Source of the DNA: an uncultured Lentisphaerota bacterium
Lineage (GTDB): Bacteria > Verrucomicrobiota > Lentisphaeria > Oligosphaerales > CAITYL01
DNA length: 61,708 nucleotides
Assembly: GCA_903896595.1 (NCBI GenBank)
Contig: CAITYL010000060.1
Coordinates: forward strand, 1-61,708
Direction of reading: 5' to 3'
This document shows, in pieces, positions 28,937-39,236 of this stretch; the stretch's first letter is position 1; each line of letters starts with the position of its first letter. Made by a program: the position numbers and the translations under genes. The notes below the pieces were generated by a model. It saw only the letters and a list, made by a program, of their open reading frames with translations. It was not told where the DNA came from and did not search any database.

Positions 28937-29220
28937 GCCGGGTGTATGACATTATTGTCGGATGATGTTGGGGCCACCCTTTTGGAAAATGGTGCTCCCC
29001 AAACCCCTTCCTAAAACTTTTGTTTCCTAAATACCGGAGGGCGCTTCCACCACAAGCCATGCTGGCAACTCATTGCCGTTGTGCGTGTTGACTTGTGGTG
29101 GAAGCGCCCTCCGAGTTACACGGAACAAAAAGGTTTGACGGAGGGTTTGGGAACCGCCTTTCCTTAAAAGGGGGTTCCCAACATCGTCCGACAAAACTGT
29201 CATGCCCCACCCCGGCCGGG
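28937..29220. repeat. Family B structured repeat, copy 1 (complete)
   Basis: The ends are inverted: TTGTCGGATGATGTTGGGG on the left, CCCAACATCGTCCGACAAAA on the right, with CCCGGCCGGG just outside both. Inside are a terminal hairpin (GGGGCCACCCTTTT ... GGTGCTCCCC), a perfect 22-bp central stem (GGAGGGCGCTTCCACCACAA starting at 29037 and its complement ending near 29120), and a second terminal hairpin (GGGAACCGCCTTT ... GGGGGTTCCC). It begins about 20 bp after the stop of the SGNH remnant. Confidence 0.85.
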
Positions 29221-29224
29221 ATGC

Positions 29225-29768
29225 TTACTTCAGGCTGGCGTTCACCGGTGACGTAACCAGCAGCGCCAACAGGGCGTCGGCCACCAGCCGGTGCCCCGCC
29301 GTGTTCGGGTGCAGCCCGTCCAGCAGCAGCGCGTCCATAGAGCGCCCGCAGTTCCGGCGTCCACCGCCCCGGATTGGGCGTCATCAGGATGACCTGGCTT
29401 CCCGCCTCGCGGAGCTGCCGGATCATGGCGGTCAGATTGGCGACGTACTGCCGCAAGGCGACGCGGGACGTGGTGGCGGGCGGGTCTTTCCAGACGTCCA
29501 CGGCCGCATCATTGATCCCGAATTGAATGATCGTCAGGTCCGGGTGGTGCGCCAGGACGTCAGTGTCGAACCGGGCCATGGCGTCGGCGGTGGTGTTGCC
29601 GGGAACGCCCCGATTCAGGACCGTGCCCGTGATCCCCCATGCGGGCAGTTCTGCGCGGAGCAGGTCGGCATACACCGGGACCGGCGCTCCGGCAACCGTC
29701 CGCGGTGCCGTAGTGGAGTCACCAAAGGCAAGAATGGTATGGGTTCCGGGGGACAACGGTGCGGTCAT
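29225..29768 (-). pseudogene. SGNH/GDSL hydrolase remnant with internal deletion
   Basis: From ATG 29768 the frame reads ILAFGDSTTAP (block I Ser), RGVPGNTTADAM (block II Gly), IIQFGINDA (block III Asn) and VILMTPNPGRWTPEL, then loses sense after residue about 113. A different frame on the same strand gives SMDALLLDGLHPNTAGHRLV with the block V Asp-x-x-His, and stops at 29225. About 50 residues between are missing at the junction near 29337. All catalytic blocks exist but not in one frame. It lies beside a family B repeat. Confidence 0.75.
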
Positions 29769-29788
29769 TGGTCATTTTCCGCTCAACG

Positions 29789-30065
29789 TTACGGGTGCTC
29801 CAACAGTTTCCAGATTTTATCGCACTCCGGGTGTTGCAGCAGGAAATCCGCTTCGTAAAATATTGAGAAGAAGAAAACATAAGCAAAAGTGTCAAACGGA
29901 AATCAGGACTTGATAATCAGGGTGAAGCGTTTTACGAAAACAATCAGGGCAGTAGTGAACCTTGTGCCCGGTGTCCACCGGGGCCACAAGTTCCCCCTCA
30001 TTTACCGCCGACGGCACGTCAACGCCATAATTATCCCCATCACGAAACAGGAAATGCCATGGCAT
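29789..30065 (-). CDS. Possible small zinc-ribbon-like gene, perhaps frameshifted
   Basis: A 57-codon frame (ATG 30065, stop 29892) reads MPWHFLFRDGDNYGV and GHKVHYCPDCFRKTLHPDYQ. H34-x2-H37-x-C39-x2-C42 resembles a metal-binding knuckle. Just past its stop a second frame continues coherently as FYEADFLLQHPECDKIWKLL to a stop at 29789, so the original gene may have been about 90 aa with a frameshift. No good Shine-Dalgarno is visible. It occupies the 470-bp gap between the SGNH remnant and the gene at 30239. I do not recognise the family; coding is inferred from sense-like composition only. Confidence 0.4.
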
Positions 30066-30108
30066 CGCGACAGTTCGCCAACCGCCCCACCGGTTCCCGT
30101 CTGAGTTC

Positions 30109-30143
30109 TTTCGTACATCAAACGGCGGGTTTCATACATCAAA
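30109..30143 (+). promoter_or_regulatory. Direct repeat pair TTTCRTACATCAAA, 21-bp spacing
   Basis: TTTCGTACATCAAA at 30109 and TTTCATACATCAAA at 30130 are 21 bp apart, about 95 bp before the start at 30239. It resembles an AraC-type operator and has the same period as the pair at 20677-20713. Confidence 0.5.
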
Positions 30144-30238
30144 AGATAGATGTTTATTAATTTGCTTCTCCGACCCGGCGTTTACGGTAGGAAAATAGCC
30201 ATTTGCGGCCCATCCCTGAACAAGAAGGAATTTCGGCC

Positions 30239-32776
30239 ATGCCCACACCTTTGCATATCACCATCGACTGCCGGCAGGAGCACGCCGCCGACACCTATTT
30301 TGCCATGGGGGCGACGCGCATCGTCGACAGTCCGGCCGGCACCTATCGCGAGGCGGCGGCCAAGCCGCTGGCGCGCTTCGGCTATCGCTTCCAAATCAAG
30401 CACATTGGCCGGCCGCACGTGGCTATCATCCGTTACCCGGACGACAAACGCCGGTTCATGATCATCAGTGACGGCACCGGTTACGATCTCTCCACCGGCG
30501 TAACCACCGGGCATGCCTACCCGGTCAGCGGCGCGATGTGCGAACTGCGCCAGATTTTCTGGCCGCGCTGGCATGACTGCAGCCTCTGCTTTATGACCTG
30601 GGGCCACGGGGAGCCCGCCGCCGTGGCCAGCCTTGAGATTCAGGAACTGCCGGAAGGACTGCCACCGTTGGCCCTGCCCGCCGGCGGCGCCGCCCCGGGA
30701 CGCGACCTGGGCATCCAATACGAGGATCCGTGCGGCACCGGCGCCAGCGAGGGCGCGGCCACCTTCGACCAATGGCTGGACCATGTCGTAACCTACGCAC
30801 GGCATACCGGGCAAAACCTGCTTGCCTATCCGATCTGCTGGTATCATGGCCCGTGGTTCCCGTCCCGCCGTGAACGCGCGGACGCCTTTTCCGTCGTGGT
30901 CGCCGCCGACCGCAAACAATACATCGCCTGGACGGACGATCCCCCCGACTGGCCCGCCACGCTGCTGGAGCGGTTTGACCGGGAAGGCCTGTCCTTCCAG
31001 GGCGTGCTGACCCTGCTGCGGCTAAGCTCGCTGATGGCCAAAGCCAACCCTGACCTCAAGGCGATCCAGGCCGGGGCCGACACCATCAATAACCTGCTGT
31101 GGAACGACCAGGTCCAGGCCGGCACCATGGACTGGACCCCCATCTACAACACGCTCAACTACCCGGAACTCCTCAAACGCCCCAACCCGTTGGGGGTGGG
31201 CGCCGATTTCGCCTGGGCTTATGGCGAGAAAACCGGCCAGCAACTCGCCCCCGGCGAAAGCTGTCCCATCGGCCCCATGTTCAACCCGTTGCATCCGGTC
31301 GTTCAGGAGGCGGTGGTCGGCCTGGTGCGCGAGATCGCCGAACGCTACGGCCGGTTTGCCTCGTTCAAGGGGGTCGCCATCACGATGTGGGCGCCGACCC
31401 TGATCTGGTTCGGCTCCATTCATTCGGGCTATGACGATTACTCGGTGGGGCTGTTCGAACAGGAAACCGGCATTCACGTGCCCGTGGAACCCACGGCGCC
31501 GAACCGTTTTTCACGGCGCTACGAGTTTCTGACCTATGCCTGCCGGGCGGCGTGGGTGGCCTGGCGCTGCCGCCACCTGCACGCCCTGGCCTGCCGCATG
31601 CGCGACGCCCTGGTCCAGGTTCGCCCCGACCTGCGGCTGACCTTGAACCTGTGGAGCGAACCGTTCGTCCCCGCCGTGCTCGGAGCGGGCCAGGCGCAAC
31701 AGCAGCTTGGCGCCCGGCCCAGTACCTGCGATTTGTACCGCGACGCCGGCATCGACCCGGAGCTGTTCCAAGACACCCCCAATGTCGAGCTGGATCTTCA
31801 GACCGAGGGCGGCGGCCGCGACCGCACGCCGGGCAATCTCGATCCGGCGCCGCTGGAAAATTTCTTCATGTTCCGCGACCACGACTTCCTGGACGGCAAA
31901 ATGTTACATGCGGCGGCCCGGCAACACCATCCCGGGGCCTTCATCTTCAATGCCTGGCATGAGGCCTGGGGGGAATGGAAGTGGTTCCCCTGCGAGACGA
32001 ACGACCCCAACCTCCCGGCCGTTTCCGAAGTCTACGGCCAACCGACCGCCACGGTGTTCCGCATCAATTCCGAATACCCGAAGGACGGCTTTTGGTGGGA
32101 CTCGCAGTTGCGGATCACCGCCGCCTACCCGCCGGCCCCGCATTTCCTGGAACCCTACGCCCACGCCTTGGCGGAGTTGGATGCCTGCCGGATCACCCGC
32201 GGCGGTCTGTTCCTCGACAAATGCCATGGCGACGAAATCCGGCACTTTGCCCTGGCGTTCCGCGCCCTGCCGGCGGAAAAATTCGACCCCGTGGGCACCT
32301 CGACCGATCCCGTGGCGGTGCGTACCCTGGTCACCGGCGGCCGACGCTATCTGTACCTGGTCAACCGTGAGTATTACCCGGTGGCGGTGGATCTGGCCTT
32401 CGCCAAAAATCCCGGACCGCTGACCGACCTGGCGAACGGGGAGACGATGCCCGGCACCGCCCACGTCACCCTCACCCTGGCCCCTTACGAACTGCGGTCA
32501 CTGGCCTTGGCCCCGGATGCCGCCGTCCCGCAAGTCACCGTCCGTCCGCCGCCCGCGATCATCGCCGCGCTGCAAACTCAAGCGGCCGATGCGCTGGCGG
32601 ATATCCAGGACACCCAGGCCGCCGGCCAGTTCATTGCGGGTTTGACGGAGCTGGCTACTGGCATCCAAGCCGCCGTGAAGGAACAACGCTGGGCTTGGCT
32701 GCGCCACGCCCTCACCTCCTATCCCGTCTGCAAGTCCCGCGAACTCCGCACCCGGACCACCCAAACAGCTGCATAA
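30239..32776 (+). CDS. Unrecognised large protein, possible TIM-barrel glycosidase
   Basis: 845 aa from ATG 30239, which has AAGGA eight bases upstream; the frame opens at 30203. No signal peptide. N-terminal residues about 1-150 look beta-rich. A middle part has alternating strand/helix blocks with GVAITMWAPTLIWFGSIHSG, YDDYSVGLFEQETG, LRLTLNLWSEP and FIFNAWHEAWGEWKWF, suggesting a GH-like barrel with acidic residues at strand ends. The C-terminus (LTDLANGETMPG, VTLTLAPYELRSLAL) resembles the beta-sandwich that caps many glycosidases. A repeat B copy begins 11 bp after the stop. I cannot place it in a named family; a cytoplasmic glycosidase is the best guess. Confidence 0.6.
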   Translation: MPTPLHITIDCRQEHAADTYFAMGATRIVDSPAGTYREAAAKPLARFGYRFQIKHIGRPHVAIIRYPDDKRRFMIISDGTGYDLSTGVTTGHAYPVSGAMCELRQIFWPRWHDCSLCFMTWGHGEPAAVASLEIQELPEGLPPLALPAGGAAPGRDLGIQYEDPCGTGASEGAATFDQWLDHVVTYARHTGQNLLAYPICWYHGPWFPSRRERADAFSVVVAADRKQYIAWTDDPPDWPATLLERFDREGLSFQGVLTLLRLSSLMAKANPDLKAIQAGADTINNLLWNDQVQAGTMDWTPIYNTLNYPELLKRPNPLGVGADFAWAYGEKTGQQLAPGESCPIGPMFNPLHPVVQEAVVGLVREIAERYGRFASFKGVAITMWAPTLIWFGSIHSGYDDYSVGLFEQETGIHVPVEPTAPNRFSRRYEFLTYACRAAWVAWRCRHLHALACRMRDALVQVRPDLRLTLNLWSEPFVPAVLGAGQAQQQLGARPSTCDLYRDAGIDPELFQDTPNVELDLQTEGGGRDRTPGNLDPAPLENFFMFRDHDFLDGKMLHAAARQHHPGAFIFNAWHEAWGEWKWFPCETNDPNLPAVSEVYGQPTATVFRINSEYPKDGFWWDSQLRITAAYPPAPHFLEPYAHALAELDACRITRGGLFLDKCHGDEIRHFALAFRALPAEKFDPVGTSTDPVAVRTLVTGGRRYLYLVNREYYPVAVDLAFAKNPGPLTDLANGETMPGTAHVTLTLAPYELRSLALAPDAAVPQVTVRPPPAIIAALQTQAADALADIQDTQAAGQFIAGLTELATGIQAAVKEQRWAWLRHALTSYPVCKSRELRTRTTQTAA

Positions 32777-32787
32777 CGTTATCGTCA

Positions 32788-32990
32788 GTTGGGGCCACCC
32801 TTTTGAAAAAGGGTGCTCCCCCCGCGCTTCGCGCTTCGCAGTCCCGGCTCCGCCGGGTCGCTCACATGTTCGCTCTGCACCCCCCTTCCTAAAACTTTTG
32901 TTTCGTTTTGCGGAATCCGCAAAAGGCACAAAAAGGTTTGACGGAGGGCTTGGGAACCGCCTTTCCTCAAAAGGGGGTTCCCAACATCAT
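32788..32990. repeat. Family B structured repeat, copy 2
   Basis: GTTGGGGCCACCCTTTTGAA opens the left hairpin; CAAAAGGGGGTTCCCAACAT closes the right one. The inner AAACTTTTGTTTCG ... CACAAAAAGGTTT pairing is kept, but the centre is different from copy 1: it holds CGCGCTTCGCGCTTCGCAG on one side and TTTTGCGGAATCCGCAAAA in the middle. Confidence 0.85.
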
Positions 32991-32999
32991 ACACCCACC

Positions 33000-33036
33000 C
33001 AAAAATCAAGGCGCGCCTCTTGCGAAGCGCGCCTTG
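33000..33036 (-). terminator. Rho-independent terminator of the small lipoprotein gene
   Basis: On the minus strand CAAGGCGCGC (from 33036) and GCGCGCCTTG (to 33007) form a 10-bp stem followed by ATTTTT. Confidence 0.8.
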
Positions 33037-33071
33037 GGTATGCGTTCCGCCATTCGAGGCGGACGAGCGGA

Positions 33072-33284
33072 TTACTTGTTCAGCAGGCCGCTGGCGGCCT
33101 TCTTGGCCTCTTCGGCCTTCTTGTCGGCATCCTTCTGGGCGGCGGCGGCATCCTTCTCGGCGGACGCCACGGCGGCATTGGCATCGTCCTTCATCTGGGT
33201 CTGGGTGTCTTTCTTGCCGCACCCGACCACCAGGAATGAGCCAACCACCGCGGCCATCACCAACAGAGTCGTGAGTTTCTTCAT
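33072..33284 (-). CDS. Small lipoprotein with Ala/Lys-rich helix
   Basis: 70 aa from ATG 33284, which has GGGGAG seven bases upstream; the in-frame ATG at 33332 is rejected. Signal peptide MKKLTTLLVMAAVVGSFLVV ends in the lipobox VVGC. The mature part is a charged, alanine-rich helix (AVASAEKDAAAAQKDADKKA) likely to form a coiled coil, as in Lpp-like or entericidin-like envelope proteins. A strong terminator follows. Role in envelope structure is inferred; no enzyme domain fits in this size. Confidence 0.8.
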   Translation of the reverse strand: MKKLTTLLVMAAVVGSFLVVGCGKKDTQTQMKDDANAAVASAEKDAAAAQKDADKKAEEAKKAASGLLNK

Positions 33285-33451
33285 GCCACATCTCCCCGTT
33301 TTTTTTGAGATCACGTTCCGACAGGCGGACACACCGGCGTCCCCCTGCCCTCAACGGTCTGCGCATCCATGCCGCACCCCGTCAAAACTAGGGTAAGGTA
33401 GCGGGCCGTACAAACAATGGCAAACGCTCCGGCACGGCGGGTGTATGACAC

Positions 33452-33506
33452 AGTTGGGAACCCCCTTTTGAGGAAAGGCGGTTCCCAAACCCTCCGTCAA
33501 ACCTAT
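33452..33506. repeat. Family B solo terminal hairpin, copy 3
   Basis: GTTGGGAACCCCCTTTTGAG and GGCGGTTCCCAAACCCTCCG are the right-end hairpin of family B in inverse orientation, without the centre or the other end. It lies just beyond the GAPDH terminator. Confidence 0.75.
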
Positions 33507-33514
33507 CATTCACC

Positions 33515-33552
33515 AAAAACCAACGGCGGCCGGGAATGCCGGCCGCCGTTGG
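33515..33552 (-). terminator. Rho-independent terminator of gap
   Basis: On the minus strand CCAACGGCGGCCGG and CCGGCCGCCGTTGG (33552 to 33520) form a 14-bp stem with a five-base loop, followed by TTTTT. Confidence 0.85.
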
Positions 33553-33638
33553 GATGAAGTCACCGTATCACCGTCCTCAATTCCAAACCATCCCACAGAA
33601 GGGAATGGCCCGGCGCCAAGGACGGCCGGGAACCTGGA

Positions 33639-34715
<1,077 letters not shown>

Positions 34716-34879
34716 TTAGCGTTTTTGCTCAGTTGCGTTAATGATTTGCCCGCGGTCAGTCGGTCGTCCAGCCATCGTTGTCACCCGCCTCACGCGGAAT
34801 TTCCCAACAACTACGCCAAACACCGACAAAAAGACTGATTAAATATATTCATTCAATCGCGGAACTCAATAGGGTGTCG

Positions 34880-35022
34880 GTTGGGAACCCCCTTTTGCGG
34901 ATTCCGCAGGCCGCCCCTGTTGCCCTAATCGTGGATGGTTGCACTGGAGCGGCCTGCGGAATCCGCAAAGGGATCACCCTTTTTCAAAAGGGTGGCCCCA
35001 ACATCTTCCGACAAAACGTCAT
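34880..35022. repeat. Family B structured repeat, copy 4, with nested family F
   Basis: The left end is TTGGGAACCCCCTTTTG and the right end AAAAGGGTGGCCCCAACATC, i.e. one terminal hairpin arm from each end of family B. The centre has been replaced by family F at 34896-34967. It overlaps the last 33 or so codons of the hybrid kinase. Confidence 0.8.
34896..34967. repeat. Family F 72-bp palindromic repeat, copy 2
   Basis: TGCGGATTCCGCAGGCCGCC and GCGGCCTGCGGAATCCGCA form inverted arms; the centre TCGTGGATGGTTGCAC is the reverse complement of the centre in copy 1. Same length as copy 1. Confidence 0.8.
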
Positions 35023-38000
35023 GCGCCCCGCCCGCGGTGGCGTTCATGGCCATTCCCGGCCGCATGGCGTCCTTCAGCCGGTTGAACGCGACTTGCAAGT
35101 CGGCCATACGGGCCGTGGCGGCGGCCAAGTCGCCGGCCTTGGCCGCCTTCTCCATCTCGAATGCCACCGCGCGCAAGGTTTCGCCGCTGACGTTGGCAGC
35201 AGCCCCCCGGATGCTGTGGGCTTGGCGTTCGGCGCCGGGGGTGTCTCCGGCCTCCAGACAGCCCCGCAACAGTTCAATCTGCCCGGGCATGGTTTCCAGA
35301 AACATCTTTTGCACGGTCCGCATCAGCTCCTCGTCACCCATCAGGCGCTCCAGCAGTGCCGTCCGGTCAAAGACCACCCCGGCCTTCTCCGCTGGCAACC
35401 ACTTCTCCAGCACCCCGGCGAGGGTGTGCGGGGTCACCGGCTTGGAGACATAGTCGTTCATACCGGCTTCCAGACAGCGTTCCCGGTCGCCCTGCATGGC
35501 ATTGGCGGTCATGGCGATGATGGGCACGCGATGGTTGCGGACGGCGGATTGCGGGTTGCGGATGCGGCGCGTGGCCTCGAAACCATCCATCTCCGGCATC
35601 TGCACATCCATCAGCACCAGATCATAAGGGAGAGTTTCGAGCGCCGTGATGGCTTCGGTGCCGTTGGCCACGGCGTCCGCGCGCAGGCCCAAATTCTTCA
35701 GAATGCCCACCGCCACCAACTGATTGGTGATATTGTCCTCGGCCAGCAAGATGCGAACCGTCCCCTGGTCGAGCTTGTGGACCGCCTGGCGCGCGACCAT
35801 GGGGTGCCGGGCCGTCGTCAGGTTGTTTCCGGCTAAAACGGTGGCCAGGCAGGTAAAGAGATCCGCCTGCCGCACCGGCTTGGTCAGGCAGGCGGCGAAG
35901 CCCATTTCAGTGGTGTGCCGGGTATCCCCCCGTTGGCCCAACGAGGTCAACAGGACCAACGGAATCCCCTTCAGGGTTTCGTCAGACTTGATCGCCCGCG
36001 CCACCGCCACGCCGTCCATGCCGGGCATCTGCATGTCAAGGATGACCGCCTGGAAGGGATCGCCGGCGTCCCGAGCCACCCGGAGCGCCTGCAAGGCGGA
36101 AAGACCGTCCGGGACCGCTTCCTGGCGCACCCCCCTGGATTGGAGCTGAGCCTTCAGCACATCGCGGTTGGTCGCGTTGTCGTCCACCACCAGAATGTGT
36201 GCCCCGCGAAGGTCGGCCAGCGGCGTAGCCTTGCGCACCGGTTCAGGCTGCTTGGCAAACCGCGCCGTAAACCAGAACTCCGAACCTTTTCCCGGTTCGC
36301 TGTCAATGCCAATTTCGCCGCCCATCATTTCAACCAACTGCTTTGAAATCGCCAATCCCAGGCCAAAACCGCCGTACTGGCGGGTGGTCGAGGCATCCAC
36401 CTGGCTGAACTTTTGAAAGAGAAGACTGCGCTTCTCCGCCGGAATGCCGATACCGGTATCCTTGATCGAAAAACGAATCAGTGCCTGAGTGCTGGTTTCC
36501 GACACCAGAGTTGCCCGTACCGCCACCTCGCCGTGATGGGTGAATTTCACCGCGTTGCCGACCAAATTGACCAGCACCTGGCGCAGACGCCCGGGATCGC
36601 CGCAAAGGTAGGCCGGGAGATCCGGCGCGACGGCGCAGATGAATTCGAGCCCCTTTTCCTGGGCGCGCAGGGCCAGGGGTGCGGCAAAATCGTCCAACAG
36701 GGCGTGCAGGTCGAAATCCAAGGTTTCCAGGAACAGCTTATGCGCTTCCATCTTGGAAAAATCCAAAATATCATTGAGCAACGCCATCAGCGACTCGCCG
36801 CTGGAACGGATGGTTTCCGCATATTGACGCTGCTCGCGGCTGAGTTCGGAATCCAACAACAGCCCCGTCATCCCGATCACCCCGTTCATGGGAGTGCGAA
36901 TTTCATGGCTCATGTTGGCCAAAAACTCACTCTTGGCAGTGTTGGCCTGCTCGGCCCGCGTCCGGCTGATTTCGAGTTGGCGATTGGTCTCCTCAAGTGC
37001 CGCCTCCGCCTGCTTGCGGGCGGAGATGTCAACGAAGCATTCCAGCAGTTTTTCCTGACCATTCAACTGGATCCGTTTCACCGTTTTCAAAATTGCCAGG
37101 CGGCTGCCGTCCTTCCGTACCATCTCCCGCTCCGAGTTGTCCACCGTCTTGCCCAAATCGCACACGGGGCAGGCCCCCTCGGAAGCGGGACAGACGAGCG
37201 CATGGCACCGGTGACCCACCAAATGATCCACCGGGGCGCCAAAGAGGACCGCCACATGGTCATTGACCCGCTCGATGACCCGCGTCACCGGGTCCACAAT
37301 AATCACGCCGGCCGGAAGACTGTCCAGGAGCGTGCGTTGCAGAGCCTCGCTGTCACGGAACGCCACGGTTCGCTCGCCGACCAGGCGTTCAAGTTCCTCG
37401 CGCCGGCGAAGGAACGTGCTGATCATAATCACGATCGCCGCCGTGAGCAGCAGGCCGATCGGGGTGGTCTGCCAGCCCGCCCGCACCGGATACAATTCCA
37501 TAAACGCCGGTCCGGCGTAGGCCGTCACGGCAATGACTTTACCAAACGCACAGACAGGACGCGTGGTGGAAAGCCCCGCGGACAGAGGGGTGCCGGCAGC
37601 CCAGGCGGAGGAAAGTGGCTCGGGCTCCGCGGCACTCTTGCCCAACGGCGAAATTTCCAGGAGAATGGAGTCGTCATTATCGGCGACCACCATCAGAGAC
37701 CCCAGCCGCAACACGACCGCCACGAAACCGCGCAACCGTTTCGGTTGCCCGCCGCCAAAGACCGGCCGGTAAATCACCATCCCCTGGCTGCCGGTCGTTT
37801 GCACCAAGGTGATGGGGTCGGCAGCCGTCGCCAAGCCGGTGCGCATCGCCTCTTCGAGGGCCGCGCGGCGGAGCGGGTCCGAACCGATATCGTAGCCCAG
37901 GACGCCGGCGTTGTCCGTCAGGGGAGCCACTTGAAAAACGGGATAGTACGCCGGCCGGCCGGTCGCCGGCGTCCGTTTTTCGTTCGCGTTATGCTGCCAG

Positions 38001-39058
38001 ATTTCAAACCCCTTCACTCCCGTCGCGCGGGCCTCTGTCTCGAAGCGGGTCTTATCGGTCGCCGCCACGACCGGAATCCATTCCCACGCCAAAAACGCCG
38101 GGCTCTTCGCCAGATAAGAGGTAAACTGCCCGAATTCCTCGGCCGTGACGGTCGCGCGCGCCTCGTAGAAACGCGCCAGTTCCTCCAATCCGGTCGTGCG
38201 AAGGTCACGCAACTCTTCGGCAATCGCTTCGGTCCGGCTTTCCGCCAGTTGCACAAAAGCCAGGTTGCGGTTATGGATTACACGGTCGCGGACCATCCAG
38301 GCGGCAAACAGCGTCAAAATCAACCCGACCGCGGCCGCCAAGACCGGTTCGAGGTGCCACATCCAGGGCGGTGGCGTCCCGGCCATCCGGGAACGCCGGG
38401 CCAGTAATGCCGAGCCAACCAGCAGGGTCACGACCAGCGCCAGGGTGGGCAACACCACGGGCAGCACGGCGCGGGCCAGGGTCCAATTCCAAGCGCGGGC
38501 GTCGATATCCATGCCCAGAACGGCGAGAACGCTTCCCGTGCCCGTGTTTTGCGGGTCATGGATCGGGACCAGCGCCGAAACCCAAGTCCCCCAGCGGTCG
38601 GACGATGGCCCTTCGGTCACCACGACACGGGTATCAAAAACCCGGCGAAACGTTTCCGACGCCTCCTCGTAAAGCTGCCCGGGTGGCGAGTAATTCTCCG
38701 CGGCGGCCGGTTCGCTGTCCATGAAGAAAAACGGCGTATCATCGGCCGCTGCCGCCGGCGCGGCAGACCGTTCACCCCGCCGCCCCGTCAGGTAGAGAAA
38801 ACGACATTGCGGAATGGCCGCGCGGATGGTGGTAAGCTGGCCCTTGAGCCGCTGATAGACGGGCTGCTCCACGTCCGCGGCCGTCCCGGTGAGCGCCCGA
38901 ACGTGATCAAGATTCAACGCCTGCGCCACCAAGCGCGCCTGCCGGATCAATTCCCCGCGCAGGTCATGATCGGCCCGCACCACCGTCCAGCGGGAAAACC
39001 AAGCCCCGGCCACGAGAATGACCAAGAGCAAAAACAGCGTCAGACGCGGAATTTTCAT
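34925..39058 (-). CDS. Hybrid sensor histidine kinase: CHASE-PAS-HisKA-HATPase-REC-REC-HPt
   Basis: 1377 aa phosphorelay protein. The N-terminus has a TM helix ([14 protein letters not shown]), an extracytoplasmic region, two TM helices near 195-255, a CHASE-like sensor (about 265-480) and another TM near 525. A PAS domain ([20 protein letters not shown]) with cysteines follows. HisKA has H718 in [16 protein letters not shown]; HATPase has DTGIGIP and GLGLAI. Receiver Asp residues are D1008 ([10 protein letters not shown]) and D1151 ([11 protein letters not shown]). The HPt domain has H1281 in [13 protein letters not shown]. The natural end is near MAMNATAGG; the last 30-odd residues ([20 protein letters not shown]) are translated from repeat B4/F2. 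No strong ribosome site precedes the ATG. The ligand is unknown. Confidence 0.93.
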   Translation of the reverse strand: MKIPRLTLFLLLVILVAGAWFSRWTVVRADHDLRGELIRQARLVAQALNLDHVRALTGTAADVEQPVYQRLKGQLTTIRAAIPQCRFLYLTGRRGERSAAPAAAADDTPFFFMDSEPAAAENYSPPGQLYEEASETFRRVFDTRVVVTEGPSSDRWGTWVSALVPIHDPQNTGTGSVLAVLGMDIDARAWNWTLARAVLPVVLPTLALVVTLLVGSALLARRSRMAGTPPPWMWHLEPVLAAAVGLILTLFAAWMVRDRVIHNRNLAFVQLAESRTEAIAEELRDLRTTGLEELARFYEARATVTAEEFGQFTSYLAKSPAFLAWEWIPVVAATDKTRFETEARATGVKGFEIWQHNANEKRTPATGRPAYYPVFQVAPLTDNAGVLGYDIGSDPLRRAALEEAMRTGLATAADPITLVQTTGSQGMVIYRPVFGGGQPKRLRGFVAVVLRLGSLMVVADNDDSILLEISPLGKSAAEPEPLSSAWAAGTPLSAGLSTTRPVCAFGKVIAVTAYAGPAFMELYPVRAGWQTTPIGLLLTAAIVIMISTFLRRREELERLVGERTVAFRDSEALQRTLLDSLPAGVIIVDPVTRVIERVNDHVAVLFGAPVDHLVGHRCHALVCPASEGACPVCDLGKTVDNSEREMVRKDGSRLAILKTVKRIQLNGQEKLLECFVDISARKQAEAALEETNRQLEISRTRAEQANTAKSEFLANMSHEIRTPMNGVIGMTGLLLDSELSREQRQYAETIRSSGESLMALLNDILDFSKMEAHKLFLETLDFDLHALLDDFAAPLALRAQEKGLEFICAVAPDLPAYLCGDPGRLRQVLVNLVGNAVKFTHHGEVAVRATLVSETSTQALIRFSIKDTGIGIPAEKRSLLFQKFSQVDASTTRQYGGFGLGLAISKQLVEMMGGEIGIDSEPGKGSEFWFTARFAKQPEPVRKATPLADLRGAHILVVDDNATNRDVLKAQLQSRGVRQEAVPDGLSALQALRVARDAGDPFQAVILDMQMPGMDGVAVARAIKSDETLKGIPLVLLTSLGQRGDTRHTTEMGFAACLTKPVRQADLFTCLATVLAGNNLTTARHPMVARQAVHKLDQGTVRILLAEDNITNQLVAVGILKNLGLRADAVANGTEAITALETLPYDLVLMDVQMPEMDGFEATRRIRNPQSAVRNHRVPIIAMTANAMQGDRERCLEAGMNDYVSKPVTPHTLAGVLEKWLPAEKAGVVFDRTALLERLMGDEELMRTVQKMFLETMPGQIELLRGCLEAGDTPGAERQAHSIRGAAANVSGETLRAVAFEMEKAAKAGDLAAATARMADLQVAFNRLKDAMRPGMAMNATAGGAHDVLSEDVGATLLKKGDPFADSAGRSSATIHD

Positions 39059-39236
39059 GATATATCATAGGGCATAACACAACTCCGTCAAGAGGCGGGT
39101 CGTGACCGGCCACCTCCGTTTATAGATTTATAACGCGTCAGGGTGAAAAATCAATTAAACCGCAAATTGCCGCTTTTTAATTTCGCATGATAAGGTATGG
39201 CGTTGATTCAGTTTAGGTACGACAAAGGAGACCCGC
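39059..39236 (+). promoter_or_regulatory. Divergent intergenic region of kinase and envelope operon
   Basis: 178 bp, AT-rich. TTGCCG and GATAAG 16 bp apart (about 39167-39194) are a weak sigma70-like pair for the plus-strand operon. GTCAGGGTGAAAAATCAATT (about 39137) repeats a motif seen at 21550. Confidence 0.35.

Noticed and set aside
32785..33396. Frames of 113-193 codons near 33 kb
   Set aside because: They join family B repeat DNA to the antisense or shifted frame of the small lipoprotein gene.
36413..38407. 664-codon plus-strand frame opposite the hybrid kinase
   Set aside because: Antisense to well-defined HisKA, PAS and CHASE regions.
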